Source: Solen grandis
Lineage: Eukaryota > Mollusca > Bivalvia > Adapedonta > Solenidae
Assembly (NCBI GenBank): GCA_021229015.1
Contig: CM037781.1
Span: forward strand, 39,353,897-39,417,896
Direction of reading: 5' to 3'
DNA: 64,000 nucleotides
Positions within the stretch are counted from its first letter, which is position 1, and every line of letters starts with the position of its first letter. The notes beneath the pieces are model-generated. The model saw only the letters and a program-made list of their open reading frames with translations. It was not told the DNA's origin and made no database searches. Shown here piece by piece: positions 48,125 to 59,856 of this stretch. The position numbers were made by a program, and so were the translations under genes.

Positions 48125-48415
48125 TTTACTAACGATACTTAGTGCTAAGTCATACTTAAATACTTGGGAGCATGACTAAGTAATACTTGGGGATTTATTG
48201 CTAAATTAATACTTAGAGAGATGTATTGCTGAGTCATAATTAAATACTTTACTTAGGGATGTACTGCTAAGTAATACTTGAGGAGGTACCGCTAAGTAAT
48301 GCTTAAATATTTAGGGATGTATTTCTAAGTAATATTTATGGATGTAATGATAAGTAATACTTAAATACTTAGGGATGAATTGCTTAGTAATACTTAAATA
48401 CTTCACTCTAATAAA
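48125..48415. repeat. Degenerate tandem array of TAAGTAATACTTAAATACTT units
   Basis: About eight diverged units of 30-40 bp, each with GCTAAGTAATACTT and (AT)ACTTAGGGATG(T)A. Confidence 0.85.
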
Positions 48416-48557
48416 TACTTTCTCTAATAAAATACATAAAACTTTTTAATTTCTTAGTTAATACTGACAGTCAGAAAGGAGATTATTTATGTCATCATTG
48501 TTATTCACATATATATATTTCACAAAACAAAAACGGAAGAATGTATCCCCATCATAA

Positions 48558-48731
48558 GGGCACCATGGTCCAGTGGTATCATATCCAATTACGGATCCGA
48601 AGGTTGTGGGTTCGAACCCTGTTGAAGGCAAGAATTCTTCATGACCTTCACAGGCGCAAAGTACTGGTCCAACCCAGAAATCGTCGAGAGGGATTAGTAT
48701 AAGTTGTAAGAACTTGTTTCTCAATCAACGT
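48558..48731 (+). mobile_element. tRNA-derived SINE (family F)
   Basis: The A box TGGTCCAGTGGTA and perfect B box GGTTCGAACCC (48609-48619) sit in a tRNA-like head with weak stems. A unique body follows, ending in an A-run. Only 180 bp before exon 5. Confidence 0.75.
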
Positions 48732-48908
48732 AAAAAAAAATTAGTTTAAACTAAACTATCCCCATCATATTTCAGATTGTAAGTGTATCTTGGAGCTATT
48801 AGTATTTTTGCCTTAGGTCATTTCTTTGTTAGCTCTGAAATAACTGTTAGCATAGAAAAAGAAAAATTTTTGCTTGAATAAAATAATAAAAATATGGACA
48901 TATTTCAG

Positions 48909-48986
48909 GAGCCAGCCATGGTGGAGCAGTTGTCCAAGAACATTACACGACAGGGTCTGACAAATTATACTCTCAACTTCCTACGG
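48909..48986 (+). CDS. LDB: LDB exon 5
   Basis: A 26-codon exon, phase 0 at both ends, between acceptor ATATTTCAG (ending 48908) and donor GTATGT (48987). It encodes EPAMVEQLSKNITRQGLTNY then TLNFLR, matching the DPQ(M/V)LDQLSKNITR.GL.N.TLNYLR segment of vertebrate LDB1/2 at the end of the dimerisation region. Confidence 0.96.
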
Positions 48987-49405
48987 GTATGTACAAGAAA
49001 GTGAGGTTATCAGTGGAGGTTGGTTTTCAATATTTCTGTTAAGATGGAGGATACTGGGTGTAAGGATTTCATTAGGTCTTGCTCAAGTTTGAGAAAGGTG
49101 GTCATAAGCTTATATGTTTTGGTATTAAAAGTGTTCATAGTCGCATTTTGGGATTCATATTGGTTTCTCAAATTAGCTGTACATTTTTGGCGAATGTGCA
49201 GTATGTTTGGGAAATGTGCACAGGGGAAGATGCTGTCAGAGGCTCTCAGTGATGTAGGGGAAAAGACTCTGTTCAAAAGATAGGAGTTATTTACCAGAGT
49301 ACCTGCAGCATACTGGGATGTGAACATGGGACTCCTCTTTCAATGATTTCTACCAGCTGTGCCACTGACAGTCCTGTTGGTGTAGTCTTATCTCCATGTT
49401 TGGGT

Positions 49406-49647
49406 TTAACCCTTTCCCTCATATAGACTCATTTTGACGTGCTCAGTAGGTACCACATAAAGCCTGATCTGCAGAAAACCACAGTTAAACCTTAGCAAAT
49501 TTAATTATAAAGTCCTTATTTCCAGACCACTGAGGAGCAGCGAACAGCATAAAACCTGATCAGCCTGCGAGTTACTCGCAGGCTGATCTGGTTTTATGTT
49601 GTTTGCATAGGTCTTTTCATGGTTTCCTCTATGAGGGAAAGGGTTAA
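49406..49647 (-). mobile_element. M1 MITE, full length, LDB intron 5
   Basis: Both TIRs and the hairpin intact; between exons 5 and 6. Confidence 0.95.
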
Positions 49648-50101
49648 ATTGTTACATGACAAATAGAAACTGTTTCCAATTTCATAAGTTTACAATCAAC
49701 TTCATGTATCTTGAAAATATCATTGCAGGTGCATTTTTCACATTGAAAATTTAATTGGACTTGGAGCCAGGTCTACTTATCCAGAGATAGATGTTTTACA
49801 GTATGACTATAACTGGCATTCAAAAGACTTTGCGGTTTGCAATGACATTGCTGTATGAATGCACATGATGTAAGGTTTTGCATTTGAAATGTGAATTTTG
49901 AAGAATATTTTTTTTATAACTGTTGTATGTCCATTGTACTAGAAGGAGTAAGGAACTATTCAAAGAGATCTGCATTATTTTCAAGGTTGTTTTTTTAAAT
50001 AAATGTTGAAGAGAAAACAAATAATTTAAGTAAATGAAGACTAAATTACTGAAAGCATGTTTAAATGAGCAGTACCTATGATTGTCTGTCTGTCTGTCTA
50101 G

Positions 50102-50231
50102 CTGTGTGTGATACTGGAGCCCATGCAGGAGCTGATGTCACGACACAAGGCGTATGGTTTGAACCCCCGGGACTGTCTCAAGACCACGCTGTTCCAGAAG
50201 TGGCAGAGAATGGTCTCCCCACCAGGAAAAG
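50102..50231 (+). CDS. LDB: LDB exon 6
   Basis: The acceptor is a (TGTC)n pyrimidine-rich tract ending in TCTAG at 50101; the donor is G|GTAACT at 50232; the exon ends in phase 1. It encodes LCVILEPMQELMSRHKAYGL then NPRDCLKTTLFQKWQRMVSPPGK, the conserved region between the dimerisation domain and the nuclear localisation stretch, overlapping the LDB/Chip conserved domain. The following intron is 6.9 kb. Confidence 0.97.
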
Positions 50232-53200
50232 GTAACTCCCCCAGTATCCAGGTCACTCCAACTGTCTTAAAACAAAGTTTTTCTCATTTATGTACATTCT
50301 ATAGATTCAGACTGGTTGTTGTGTTTTCCACTCTCATATGAATATATCCTTGATTTCTGTTTGAAACCAGTCTACTATATTGCTTGACCTTTGTATCAAG
50401 TTATTGATATTGTCAATCTGTACCTACTTACCCTGTTGAAATATGCAAATTTCACACCTCAACCATGCTGTTGTCCAACAAATGTCTTGCTTCAGTTTCT
50501 TGAAGGATACCTTTGTAATCTGAGTGTATCACATGTTGAACATTGTGAGACTTCTCCATATTTCTCAGTGAATCCCTCTATGAGCAGCAATTCTTTTCTC
50601 CAAAATTGTGTATGATTAAATGTATGGTGTATTTATGAAAGTCACTTATATGTCCTCTTGTCCAGTCCCATAGAAATGTCGGAATGGTTGTCCTATATAT
50701 TAATGTATACATTTCCTATCCTAAGTTTTGAAGGATTGTAAAAATGTAAAAAAAATGCTGGCAATACATGCTCAGAACCTGCTGTATATATGTAGACATT
50801 TATGAGAAAAAAAATGCCTATTGAAGTTGCATGGTGTGATTATGTTGAATCATGTGACTATACATATATAGGAGTGGTTATGTGTCAAATACTGCCATTG
50901 TTTGTCAAAGCAGGGAGTGCTTTCCCCCACATAAAGTTGGTGCATGCTCAGTGGTAGGTTGGTTTGTCAGCATGCGAGGTGCATGTTTGCATTCATGCCT
51001 GATTAGGGGATATGGGCTTGTATAGGCAGGTGGAGATGTATGTAAGATGTACATAGACTGGAATTTGTTGCTCAGTGTACATAAGCACTAGTGCTCCTCT
51101 CACTCTCCCACATTTAGTATTATACAGAGCAGCCATTTGTCAGATGAATCACAGCATCATTATTGGAGACTTGAGCAGCTCACTGTTTAGGGTATGAATC
51201 TACTGGTCCCTTATTCAGCGATGTTTCTAGTATAATTATGCAACGTATTCTATTTCTCCAGCTATTTATTTTGATAAAGAAATTCTCACTATTGTTTATT
51301 GTTATGGTGCAGATCAATTAAAGCATGCTAAATTTTAATGCGTTTGCAAATAGAATGGAATTAAAACCATCAGAACCCAGTTTGTGATTTTTTCATTATT
51401 GTCACATTGTATTTTAGGATCAAAACGCAGAGATTTGGACTCTGTCTGCACTGTATTGTTATCATTATTTTCTTTACTTTTATCAACATCTTTATCATTA
51501 TTTGATAGAACCTTTCTGATTTGCCTCAGCTTAGTCTTAGAAATATCTTTTCCTATTTCATATATGAATCTTATGTGCAGACCCAGCTTGATCCTTTTGT
51601 AATGAAGCACATCTGAAGGAAACTTCATGTTGGATCCCTATGTTTTTCCCCCGTCTTGATTTTCACATGAATAAGTATTTGTGTATAGTAGAGACTGCTT
51701 TATACTTCTCCGAGGCACTCAATAATAGTTCTGTAATGACAGTTGTTCATGTTACAGCCTTAGTGGTATGTAATTACTTTCTCTTTCCTCCACTTTTTAT
51801 ACTGTTAAAATATTTGATAAAACATATGCTAGTAAATTTGGTAAAACACATTAGCACATGAATGATTAAAAAAAAAAATGGGCCTATTCGTGATTGTAAT
51901 GTTAATGCCTGTGTTGACTCTTCATTTCATGGAGGCACATTTTGACCTCATCACAGTGCAAAACCTGAACCAGCCTGACAGAAGTTTTCAGTCTTATCAG
52001 GTTTTACATCGTTAACTTTAGGTCACAAAGTCTCTTAATTGGTGAGAAGAAAGCAATGAAAAACCTGATCATCCTGCAAATGTTGATTTAATGTATCCAG
52101 ATACATGTAATTTGCTATATTGGTTCATAACTGAAGCATTGTGGGATTGATATAAGGTCAGCCTGATGTTTTATGTAAAAAATTACTTACTGGTAATCAC
52201 ACATGTGACTATTAGGTATTCTCTTGATGTTATGGGGTTTTCTTCATTCTAAGGTAGGAAGTGAAAATCACTCCTGCAGATCTTGTTGATACTGATGGAT
52301 GAGTTGGGAGGAAATCAGTGTATACCTGTTCCAAATCCTCATGGACCAAATATCTTGTTGAATACATCAAACTGTCCTAGGATCAATCCCTGATTGCTTC
52401 CATGAAAAATCAGTGTGTTAAGCTCTATGCTGTCTGGACACCCATTTTCACAAGGAAAATGTTTTCAGTCCCATCATCATGAAATTTATTTAAACTTTAT
52501 TTATGAAAATCTCAGAGCTTGTGATTTACTTGCAGAATGATCGGGTATATAATGATTGCATATTTGATACAGATGTTGCCTTTTCATGAAATGAAGGGAA
52601 TAGCTTGTCTCTGCATGATTTCCATTTTGTTGTTAGATGGAATGGGTGACATGACACATATGCCCCACCAAGATATCCCTGGACACAAGACAAAAAGTAG
52701 GTCCTCTAGGTGTATCACTACGCTCTAACCAACTATGAAAATAGTTCAGCCATCTAACATTTTATCTCTTAATAACTTTTTTTTAACATATATGCTACTG
52801 AAAATACTATAAAGTAAAATTAGTCAAACTAATACAGATGCATATGTGTAGACTTGACAAAGATTTATTTTGATTTAGATTTTAAGAAAATTGTAGATAG
52901 AAACTAATATTTGTATACAGTCATTTAACACTTTTGTAGCAAGTGTAGTTTGGTAGTTTTAACAGTTTAAATATTTACTTGTATTAACAATAGCATATTG
53001 CTTTTAATATAAATTGAAAACATGTCAATAAGATATATACTGACTCATTGAGAGATAATGATAAAATTCTAAGAATTAAATATACTCTCAGGAGCAGGTT
53101 GGAAAGGTAGAGAACAGAGGATGATTTTGTCAATATAAAATCATATTTATTTACAACCTTGGTCAGATTTGGGCAATGAAATACATTATCAAGCATTGTA

Positions 53201-53989
53201 ACTGGAAACAACATTGTACCATGTGTATTTGAGAGTTGTATGCGTAGAGCTATCAGTGCTTACAGACCGTTGATGCATTAGATTACCAATATTGAGGATA
53301 CATTGATGTTTATCAATATCTTCCCGGTAAACCATAAGTTAATGAGAGGTTTCTGTTGTTTCAGTCATCTGGTATGTGACATGCACATTTTTATGCTCTG
53401 TGTCTTTTGGACAGTTTTGATATGCATTTGTTAAAGTAAATTTTTCTTGTATTTAATTCCCTTTTTGTGGAGAAAATCATCAGTAGGCTATCTTTTAATT
53501 TCATTAATTTTGTATTGATATTTCAAAATGTGTATACCGGTAATCATTTCTGAAGAAAATATCATAGATACATCAGTTTTGCGTCTCAATCAGTTGCAGC
53601 TTTAAATATTTACATGAGACTTTCTAGAACAAGATATATGGGGCACTCCTCTCAGTAAAGAAAAGATATATATGGCACACTTAACAACTTTCTTATATTT
53701 GTTAACCAATTTTCTTGTCCTCATATTATAATGTGGAAACTTAATTTCTTGTGATCTTTAAAATCAATAAAACATTTTCCCCTCAAGTGTTTCAGTAAAG
53801 AAACTCATTATATCTGAAGAAATCAGTTCTTACTAGAGACTGATTTCAATGGATTTTGTGGATTTTTGAGGATTGTTAGAAAGAATGTAGAATAAGAATA
53901 AAAGTCTAAGCTTAAACACATTCTTTTATTTTGGAAATATTAATTTTGCTGTTTACCCTTGACTTCAAAGTAAAGAGCCTTTAAATGTT
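50232..53989. other. LDB intron 6, first part, nothing recognised
   Basis: No repeat family of this window and no coding signal in 3.7 kb; this is the longest MITE/SINE-free stretch here. Confidence 0.45.
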
Positions 53990-54231
53990 TTAACCCTTTT
54001 CCCTCATAGAGGTACCATGAAAAGACCTATGCGAACAGCATAAAACCAGATCAGCCTGCGAGTAACTCGCAGGCTGATCAGGTTTTATGCTGTTCGCTGC
54101 TCCTCAGTGGTCTGGTGATGAGGACTTTACAATTAAATTTGATAAGGTTTAACTGTGGTTTTCTGCAGATCAGGCTTTATGTGGTACCTATTGAGTGTGT
54201 CAAAATGAGTCTATATGAGGGAAAGGGTTAA
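53990..54231 (+). mobile_element. M1 MITE, full length, LDB intron 6
   Basis: TTAACCCTTTTCCCTCATAG to TATGAGGGAAAGGGTTAA; hairpin intact. Confidence 0.95.
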
Positions 54232-57090
54232 CTAGAATTATTTGATCTATTTGTTTAACTAGTCAGAGTATTTCACAGAAAACAGGGTATAATTCAGTTA
54301 TCATTCTTGAATACAATCTAGGATTTTAAACAATGTAGGTAATAAAATTGAAATTTGTAGTATTTTCTATATTTAAGTAAGTTTGTCCCAAATTTAAACT
54401 TTGAAACAAAAACAAACCAAAAGAAAATCAGCTGAATTCATAAAAAATAACATGTAGTAAATTATGTCAAAACAACTTTAAATTTCATAATTATTGTAAA
54501 GTTGCATGAATTTGTATGCTGTATTAAACCAATTAAAGCATTTTAAGTCCTGTGACTGTATACACCATTCTCTTCGACTGGATTATATTTCAGGGAAATG
54601 GAGTAGTCCCCCTTCCTCGGGTAGCCTAGTGTTCAATTAACAGTTTAATATCAGTTTATTGAATAGTTAATCCAGTCAGTCTGTGTGAGTAGAGTGCTTA
54701 CTGTGACCTGTTTTTTTCTATACTTTTACTTTCAGATATTTTTTTTTTACACAAGGTCAGGCTATAAAACCAAACCAGGTGAAAGTTTTTCACAATTTGA
54801 ATAAGTTTAAATAGGTTTTCTTTTCATTTCACCCTGTGATTCTTTTTCATGACAGGTTTGGTTCAGAACTTGGGATAAAACCACTAAACATCTAATTTTG
54901 CTTTAAAGTAGAAGTTGTTTTTGAACCCTTAGAAATCATTGACATTCAGCTTTATTTCTTCTTACATCTGATTATTCATTTATATTTGCATTTTGTTTTA
55001 TTTAAATACATTCTACCACTTGCAATTTTTTAAAATGTAAAGTGTTCTAACTGAACAACTTATATACAAAATACAGGTCACAACAAAACAGAGACTGTTT
55101 ATTATATAAAATGTCACCAGAGACTGATTTAGAAACACATGAAAATGGCATTTTTATCACACAGACTGGTTGAAATTAGTTAATATTGAAAGGCATGTCA
55201 AATGAATGTTTGCCCATTTTGAAGTGTCATCCAAGCTGCAGCTTGTGATAAAGACAGGAAAGGCTTTTGTGTGTAAGCTTTGCAGCTTTCAGGTGGTGAG
55301 GTGAACACTGAGTCTGCTAGTAACAATCTAGGTATGGAATTGAAGTGTACATAGGTTAATAAGAAGCCAGTAGTTTTGTAATAGTCAGTTCTAGAGACTC
55401 TGCAGGAATTTGACAATATCTATTTGATATGCCTTCATGTTATTCTAACAAATCATTCTTATTCAACTAATTCATAATTACCAGTATATTCTGTAATATG
55501 TTACGTTTAGTTATTTCCATAACTCTAGTTATGAAACTGTTAATGGGTAATTTGATTTTAATATCATACTGTTAAATGATTAAGTTATCACAACATCCAT
55601 ATATTATAATCCTTTACTATATGAGTCTTCTGTTTATTTTGAGACCATTCCAACTCTGAATTACTCAGATATGCCATTTTGCACAGTGATGAAAAGCTAA
55701 GTTCAAGTTTCCTTCAACAACACCTGGTATTTAGATGATCAGTCAATGAGTTAATTGTAGCTGATCTGGTTTATATTGGTCACATACATCATTATATGGT
55801 GCCTGCTGCCATGTGCGGAAGCACTAGATCTAACTAGAGATAACTTGTGATCATGTTTTTTAGAACTCACTCATTTTTTATGGTATGTTAAAAATCATCA
55901 CAAAACGTGATTAGCTTAGGAGTTTTTGGGCTGGGATGGTACCATACTGGTAGCAGAGGTGTTTTTATGGTGGGGTGGGACTCATATGGTAAAAGATTTG
56001 GTTGCTTGTGCACAGTTACAACTTAACTTGTTATAATGACGTAAATGTCTTAAAGAAGCTCATTCACAGTTGATCTGTAGAAATAAAAAAAAATGTTTTT
56101 CTACTTTCTCTCATTGATATTTGCAAAGACATTGTTTTCTGAGAAATAAATTCCAAAAGTGTGATACATTGCGCAGGAAAACTTTTGGAAGGGGGGGAAT
56201 ATGGAATACAGTATCTCCAAAGATGGTGTTTGCTCTACCACTTGTGCCATTAACCCATTAACAAATTTGTATGAGTTAATAAAATTTTCAGCCTGTGTAT
56301 TGAGCACATGCAGAAGAGTGAATGAGATCAGTCATATGACGGCACATATCAAAAGGAATTCTAAAAAAAGGTTTTAAACCATTTATACCACGCATGTTTT
56401 TTTTTGTGGTTTTTTTACAAATTCCGGAATGTTGCACTGGGTTACCGTGTGTCTGTAGATGGGTGCTGATGGAGGTAACACACACAGTTTAAACAATTCT
56501 TAGTCAGTGACCATTTGTGAAAGAGCTTCTTTAAGATATGATTTTGTCATAGGACAGTATCTTTTTCTGTGGCCTTGCTATTCTAATAGATTTGTGTTTG
56601 TTTTAGCCATGCAACTGTGATGCAGTAGGCTAGTGTAAATAGGATCATTAAAAAGCGACAAAACAAAACAGATATAGTATCAAGTTATATTAAACCTTTA
56701 CAATGGCATTTTTAATTACCTTACTGGTTCAGATGAGAAGCAGACAGTAGGAAACGTTATAAGTCTTATAACTTATCCACCATATAACTTTGATGGAATG
56801 AAGTTTAGCATTATTCATTAATGGGAAAACTGTTTTTATTTCTTGTATGTTTTGCATATGATATATAGAAAGATTATATAGCAAAATATTTTTCTTTTTC
56901 CATATTTATAAGGACAACTTATTTAGGTTCCAGAGAGGCAGAGAAATGGTATAACAAAAAGACTGCTGAACTTAATATGATATTAGAGCAATTGATAAAC
57001 TTACTATGAAAATATAGCTGTAGTAAGCTAAGGACTAATACTATGACATCTGTTTAAAATGAGGATTAACATTTTATGTGTATGTTACAG
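54232..57090. other. LDB intron 6, second part, nothing recognised
   Basis: AT-rich without coding signal. Confidence 0.45.
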
Positions 57091-57230
57091 ACCCAGCGCG
57101 CCAGCCTGGGAAACGTAGGAAGAGGAAATCGTCAACAGGAAGTGCTGCCAACGTGAACAACAATGTACCGCCCTCTGGGAAACAAAAACGTTCTCCAGGT
57201 CCGCAAGGGATCAGTGCTACTGTACCAGGG
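57091..57230 (+). CDS. LDB: LDB exon 7 (nuclear localisation stretch)
   Basis: The acceptor TGTATGTTACAG ends at 57090; two bases complete an Asp codon, giving DPARQPGKRRKRKSS. This aligns with (E)PTRQ...KRRKRK of vertebrate LDBs and carries the basic nuclear-localisation motif. A low-complexity Ser/Asn/Pro linker follows, ending ...ATVPG. The donor GTAGAT at 57231 is weak but is the only GT in phase with exon 8. If it is skipped, the frame continues 13 codons to TGA at 57270-57272. Confidence 0.93.
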
Positions 57231-57649
57231 GTAGATGACCTTTTAGTTTTCTTGGTTTCAGCATCTCATTGACAGCATTTCAATGCCAACACTGATATCA
57301 TTAACATAGCATGATACCACTACAACATTTATTGTCCTTATACTCCACCAGTTTGTTTTATAGAAATATAGGGAGGTATTCACAAAGAAAATCAATTGAT
57401 TTTTTCTTTTACCAGTGTCAAAATTCAGTTATATCTTATAGAGAGTATTTCTACTTTTTTATTCCCTGATTTTGATAAATGAATTTTGTTCCCTTCATTG
57501 GGTTAACTACCTTAACTACCAGCTGTTAAGTTTTGGAATTGAATATTTCAGAAATAATAGGATTTCTAAAATTTTATCAAAGTTAATCTGTTTCATTAAT
57601 GTTGTACTTAAGTGATATGGTTAAAGGAATGTTGCCTGGAATATTTCAG

Positions 57650-57916
57650 GATGTGATGGTGGTGGGGGAGCCAACTCTGATGGGTGGAGAATTTGGAGAT
57701 GAAGACGAGAGACTGATAACTCGTCTTGAGAATCAACAGTACGAGAACAATGGCACAGAGGAAGAAAAATTCCCCAACTCACCGGCAGTCCAACAGCAGC
57801 AGCAGCAACAACAGCAGCAGCAGCAACATAACAGTCCGTGGGGGGCGGATAAGAAACCCTCGATCCCCACCTCAGGGCAGACGCCGACGTCAGAAGCGGA
57901 GACAAAGCAGGAGTAG
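57650..57916 (+). CDS. LDB: LDB exon 8 (LIM-interaction domain, polyQ tail, stop)
   Basis: The acceptor GAATATTTCAG ends at 57649; 88 codons run to TAG at 57914-57916. The exon opens with DVMVVGEPTLMGGEFGDEDE and continues RLITRLEN, the near-invariant LIM-interaction domain that binds LIM domains of LHX and LMO proteins. The tail is acidic and polar (NGTEEEKFPNSP), then Q12 encoded by mixed CAG/CAA codons (57791-57826), then NSPWGADKKPS and a Ser/Thr/Glu-rich end, matching the NSPW motif of vertebrate LDB tails. The polyQ is absent from vertebrate LDB1/2 as I know them. Confidence 0.97.
   Translation, partial: DVMVVGEPTLMGGEFGDEDERLITRLENQQYENNGTEEEKFPNSPAVQQQQQQQQQQQQHNSPWGADKKPSIPTSGQTPTSEAETKQE
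57791..57826 (+). repeat. Polyglutamine-coding CAG/CAA tract
   Basis: Twelve codons, eight CAG and four CAA, in the LDB tail; the interruptions should limit slippage. Confidence 0.97.
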
Positions 57917-59592
57917 TGACAAAGGCTTACACAGGTGGATGTAGAGATGTGATTGAAAGGTGACAGGCAGATGTATATTGTAAGGGGGTACAGATAGAGA
58001 CACTGTATAATGGGTAGGAGATGTTGGTTATCAGATAAAAAAAATTACATGTTGATGAGTGCAAAGTTAGATAAAATAGAAGACATTAACTTGGTTTGTA
58101 TGAGGGTAAAGGTCAGTAGGTCAGCATAAAAAGTTTAAAAATATAATATTATGTATGTGCTTATTATTGACAGAGAGAACAATCAGGCTGGATTTCCTGG
58201 CATTACCCTTATTTTAATTTCATGGCAGAAATATTACATATAACAGGGATATATTTTAAATGAATTTATATTTTCACATAATTGTTTTGTTTATTTTATT
58301 TAGGCATAAATTAAGCCTTAATTTTTTTGTGTTTAATGTCATTCACAATTTTGCATGAGCAAAATTGGGACACCTGTGCCAGAAAAGGTTTTAATTTAAG
58401 ATCTGTGATGGAATTTCATAACCTAGCATTGACAACATCGATATGACAATTTGGTTTACAATAGCACGAGAAAGGTTACTGTTTGAGATGACAAAGAAGA
58501 GAGAAAGAGTGGGTTGCAAGATATTGCATTACTAGTAAGTCCCCTAGATTCGCCTGGAATTGCATTATGTGTAATTTGGACATATTGCAATGATTGCATT
58601 TTGATTTTGAGACTGTGTTCATGGGGTGAAGTAGGTTTGAAGACAAATCGGACAGAAGAATGTGCGATCTATGTTTTCATATGTTCATGGGAGAATGGTT
58701 GTGCATGAGAAGAAACCTAACATCTTTTCTTCCTTTGTTTATAGTTTGACATTTTTTTTAGAAATGTATACTAGATAAAATTATGAGTATTTAAAACACT
58801 GGTTAGATATATTTTTTCAAAAATGAATGTTCTGAAAATAAACTGAATGAATCTTTTAAGAATTTCTGCAAGTTTTGGGCACAGTAAAATCTGTTTCTAA
58901 CCTGTAGGATATTGTCATCTTTCTGTGCAGTGAGGTCCCATTGCATTAACTGTACATTGATTTGTTTTACGTTTCTGAAATCTTAAACATCTTGTGTGTA
59001 TTAATGCTAGAATCTGGTTGATCTTTTCCTGACTTAAAGTGACGATTAGTCTTGCTGTCTTACTTGAGGCAATTTTGTGGAGACATAATAATCTAGCAGC
59101 ATTTATTTTTACATTGCTTTGGGGGTCAATGCTGCTTTATCAAAACATTTAATTTTCATTCAATCATTCAAATCTTTAAAAACCACCTAAAGTAAATGTA
59201 TCTCATCTTTTCACTAAATTGTCGAGGAAAAGAAATGGCAGCTTAGATTCAGAAAACGCAAGTAAACAGTGATGATTGTGTGCACAAAATTTCCTGTCTG
59301 CCCTCTATGTCTGTCTGTCTTTCTAACTTTCTGGAATCTTTTATGAGAAAAAAAATGTTCAAAATGCCAGAAAGACCAGGCTCCTATGGAAGCCAATAGT
59401 TCAGAATGGGTTTTCATTTTAACTGTTTACATCATGAGTTTTTCTGACAATCTTACAGTGTAGATTCATTATATGGTCTTGTGTTCTCCAAAATCAATTC
59501 AATATTTTAGCATAATCCTCATACTCAAACTAAAGATATTGCCATTAGATTCTCTATGGATTTGAACAAGATACTCAAGTTTGAGATTGTAT
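57917..59592 (+). other. LDB 3' UTR and downstream flank
   Basis: No further coding signal follows the TAG. A canonical AATAAA lies at 58837-58842, about 920 bases after the stop, and is the first strong poly(A) signal I see. Further AATAAA hexamers occur at 60487-60492, 60923-60928 and 61354-61359, so longer 3' ends are possible. The true cleavage site cannot be decided from sequence alone. Confidence 0.55.
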
Positions 59593-59741
59593 TTAACCCT
59601 TTCAGTGCCTACAGGACACAAGAACTTGTCCATCACATGAGACAGCGTATTTGCCAACAAGATGGTTCATCCATTTTGGGGGGTTTCCTATGTGTCTCGT
59701 GTGTAGGACAGGTTCACCCGTCCTGTAGGCAGTGAAAGGGA
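59593..59741. mobile_element. TTAA-type MITE, third family (M3)
   Basis: TTAACCCTTTCAGTGCCTAC and GTAGGCAGTGAAAGGG are inverse, with subterminal AGGACA/TGTCC-like matches. The right TTAA is lost unless the boundary is the AAAAGGGTTAA at 59846-59856. Confidence 0.75.
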
Positions 59742-59856
59742 AGCAGCCACATTATTCATATACAGTAATAGCCTGTAAGCCTGTAATTTCTAAGAAATTC
59801 ACCAGCACATAGCCTGTTTGTATATATGATTGGAGACCTGGCAGCAAAAGGGTTAA

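Larger units (their letters stand above)
9520..57916 (+). other. LDB: LDB (LIM-domain-binding / Chip / NLI) gene locus
   Basis: This locus spans two candidate first coding exons and seven common coding exons. The translated exons match the LDB family throughout. LDB proteins are nuclear adaptors: they self-associate through an N-terminal dimerisation domain and bind LIM-homeodomain and LMO proteins through a C-terminal LIM-interaction domain, bridging enhancers and promoters. With the proximal first exon the protein is about 420 residues: dimerisation domain roughly 50-240, basic stretch KRRKRK about 292-297, LIM-interaction domain about 332-360, and Q12 at about 379-390. Human LDB1 and LDB2 are of similar size (roughly 375-410 residues). 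Intron sizes run from 0.4 to 7.5 kb, plus a possible 25.6 kb first intron. All internal junctions use GT/AG. The reading frame is intact except at the exon 3/exon 4 junction, which is described separately. Family assignment is very secure; LDB1 versus LDB2 is not meaningful for an invertebrate single-copy gene. Confidence 0.95.

Noticed and set aside
48558..48628. Possible functional tRNA gene
   Set aside because: Perfect B box but degenerate cloverleaf and a SINE body with A-rich end.
57621..57905. 94-codon minus-strand and 72-codon plus-strand frames over LDB exon 8
   Set aside because: Shadows of the real LDB frame and its CAG repeat.
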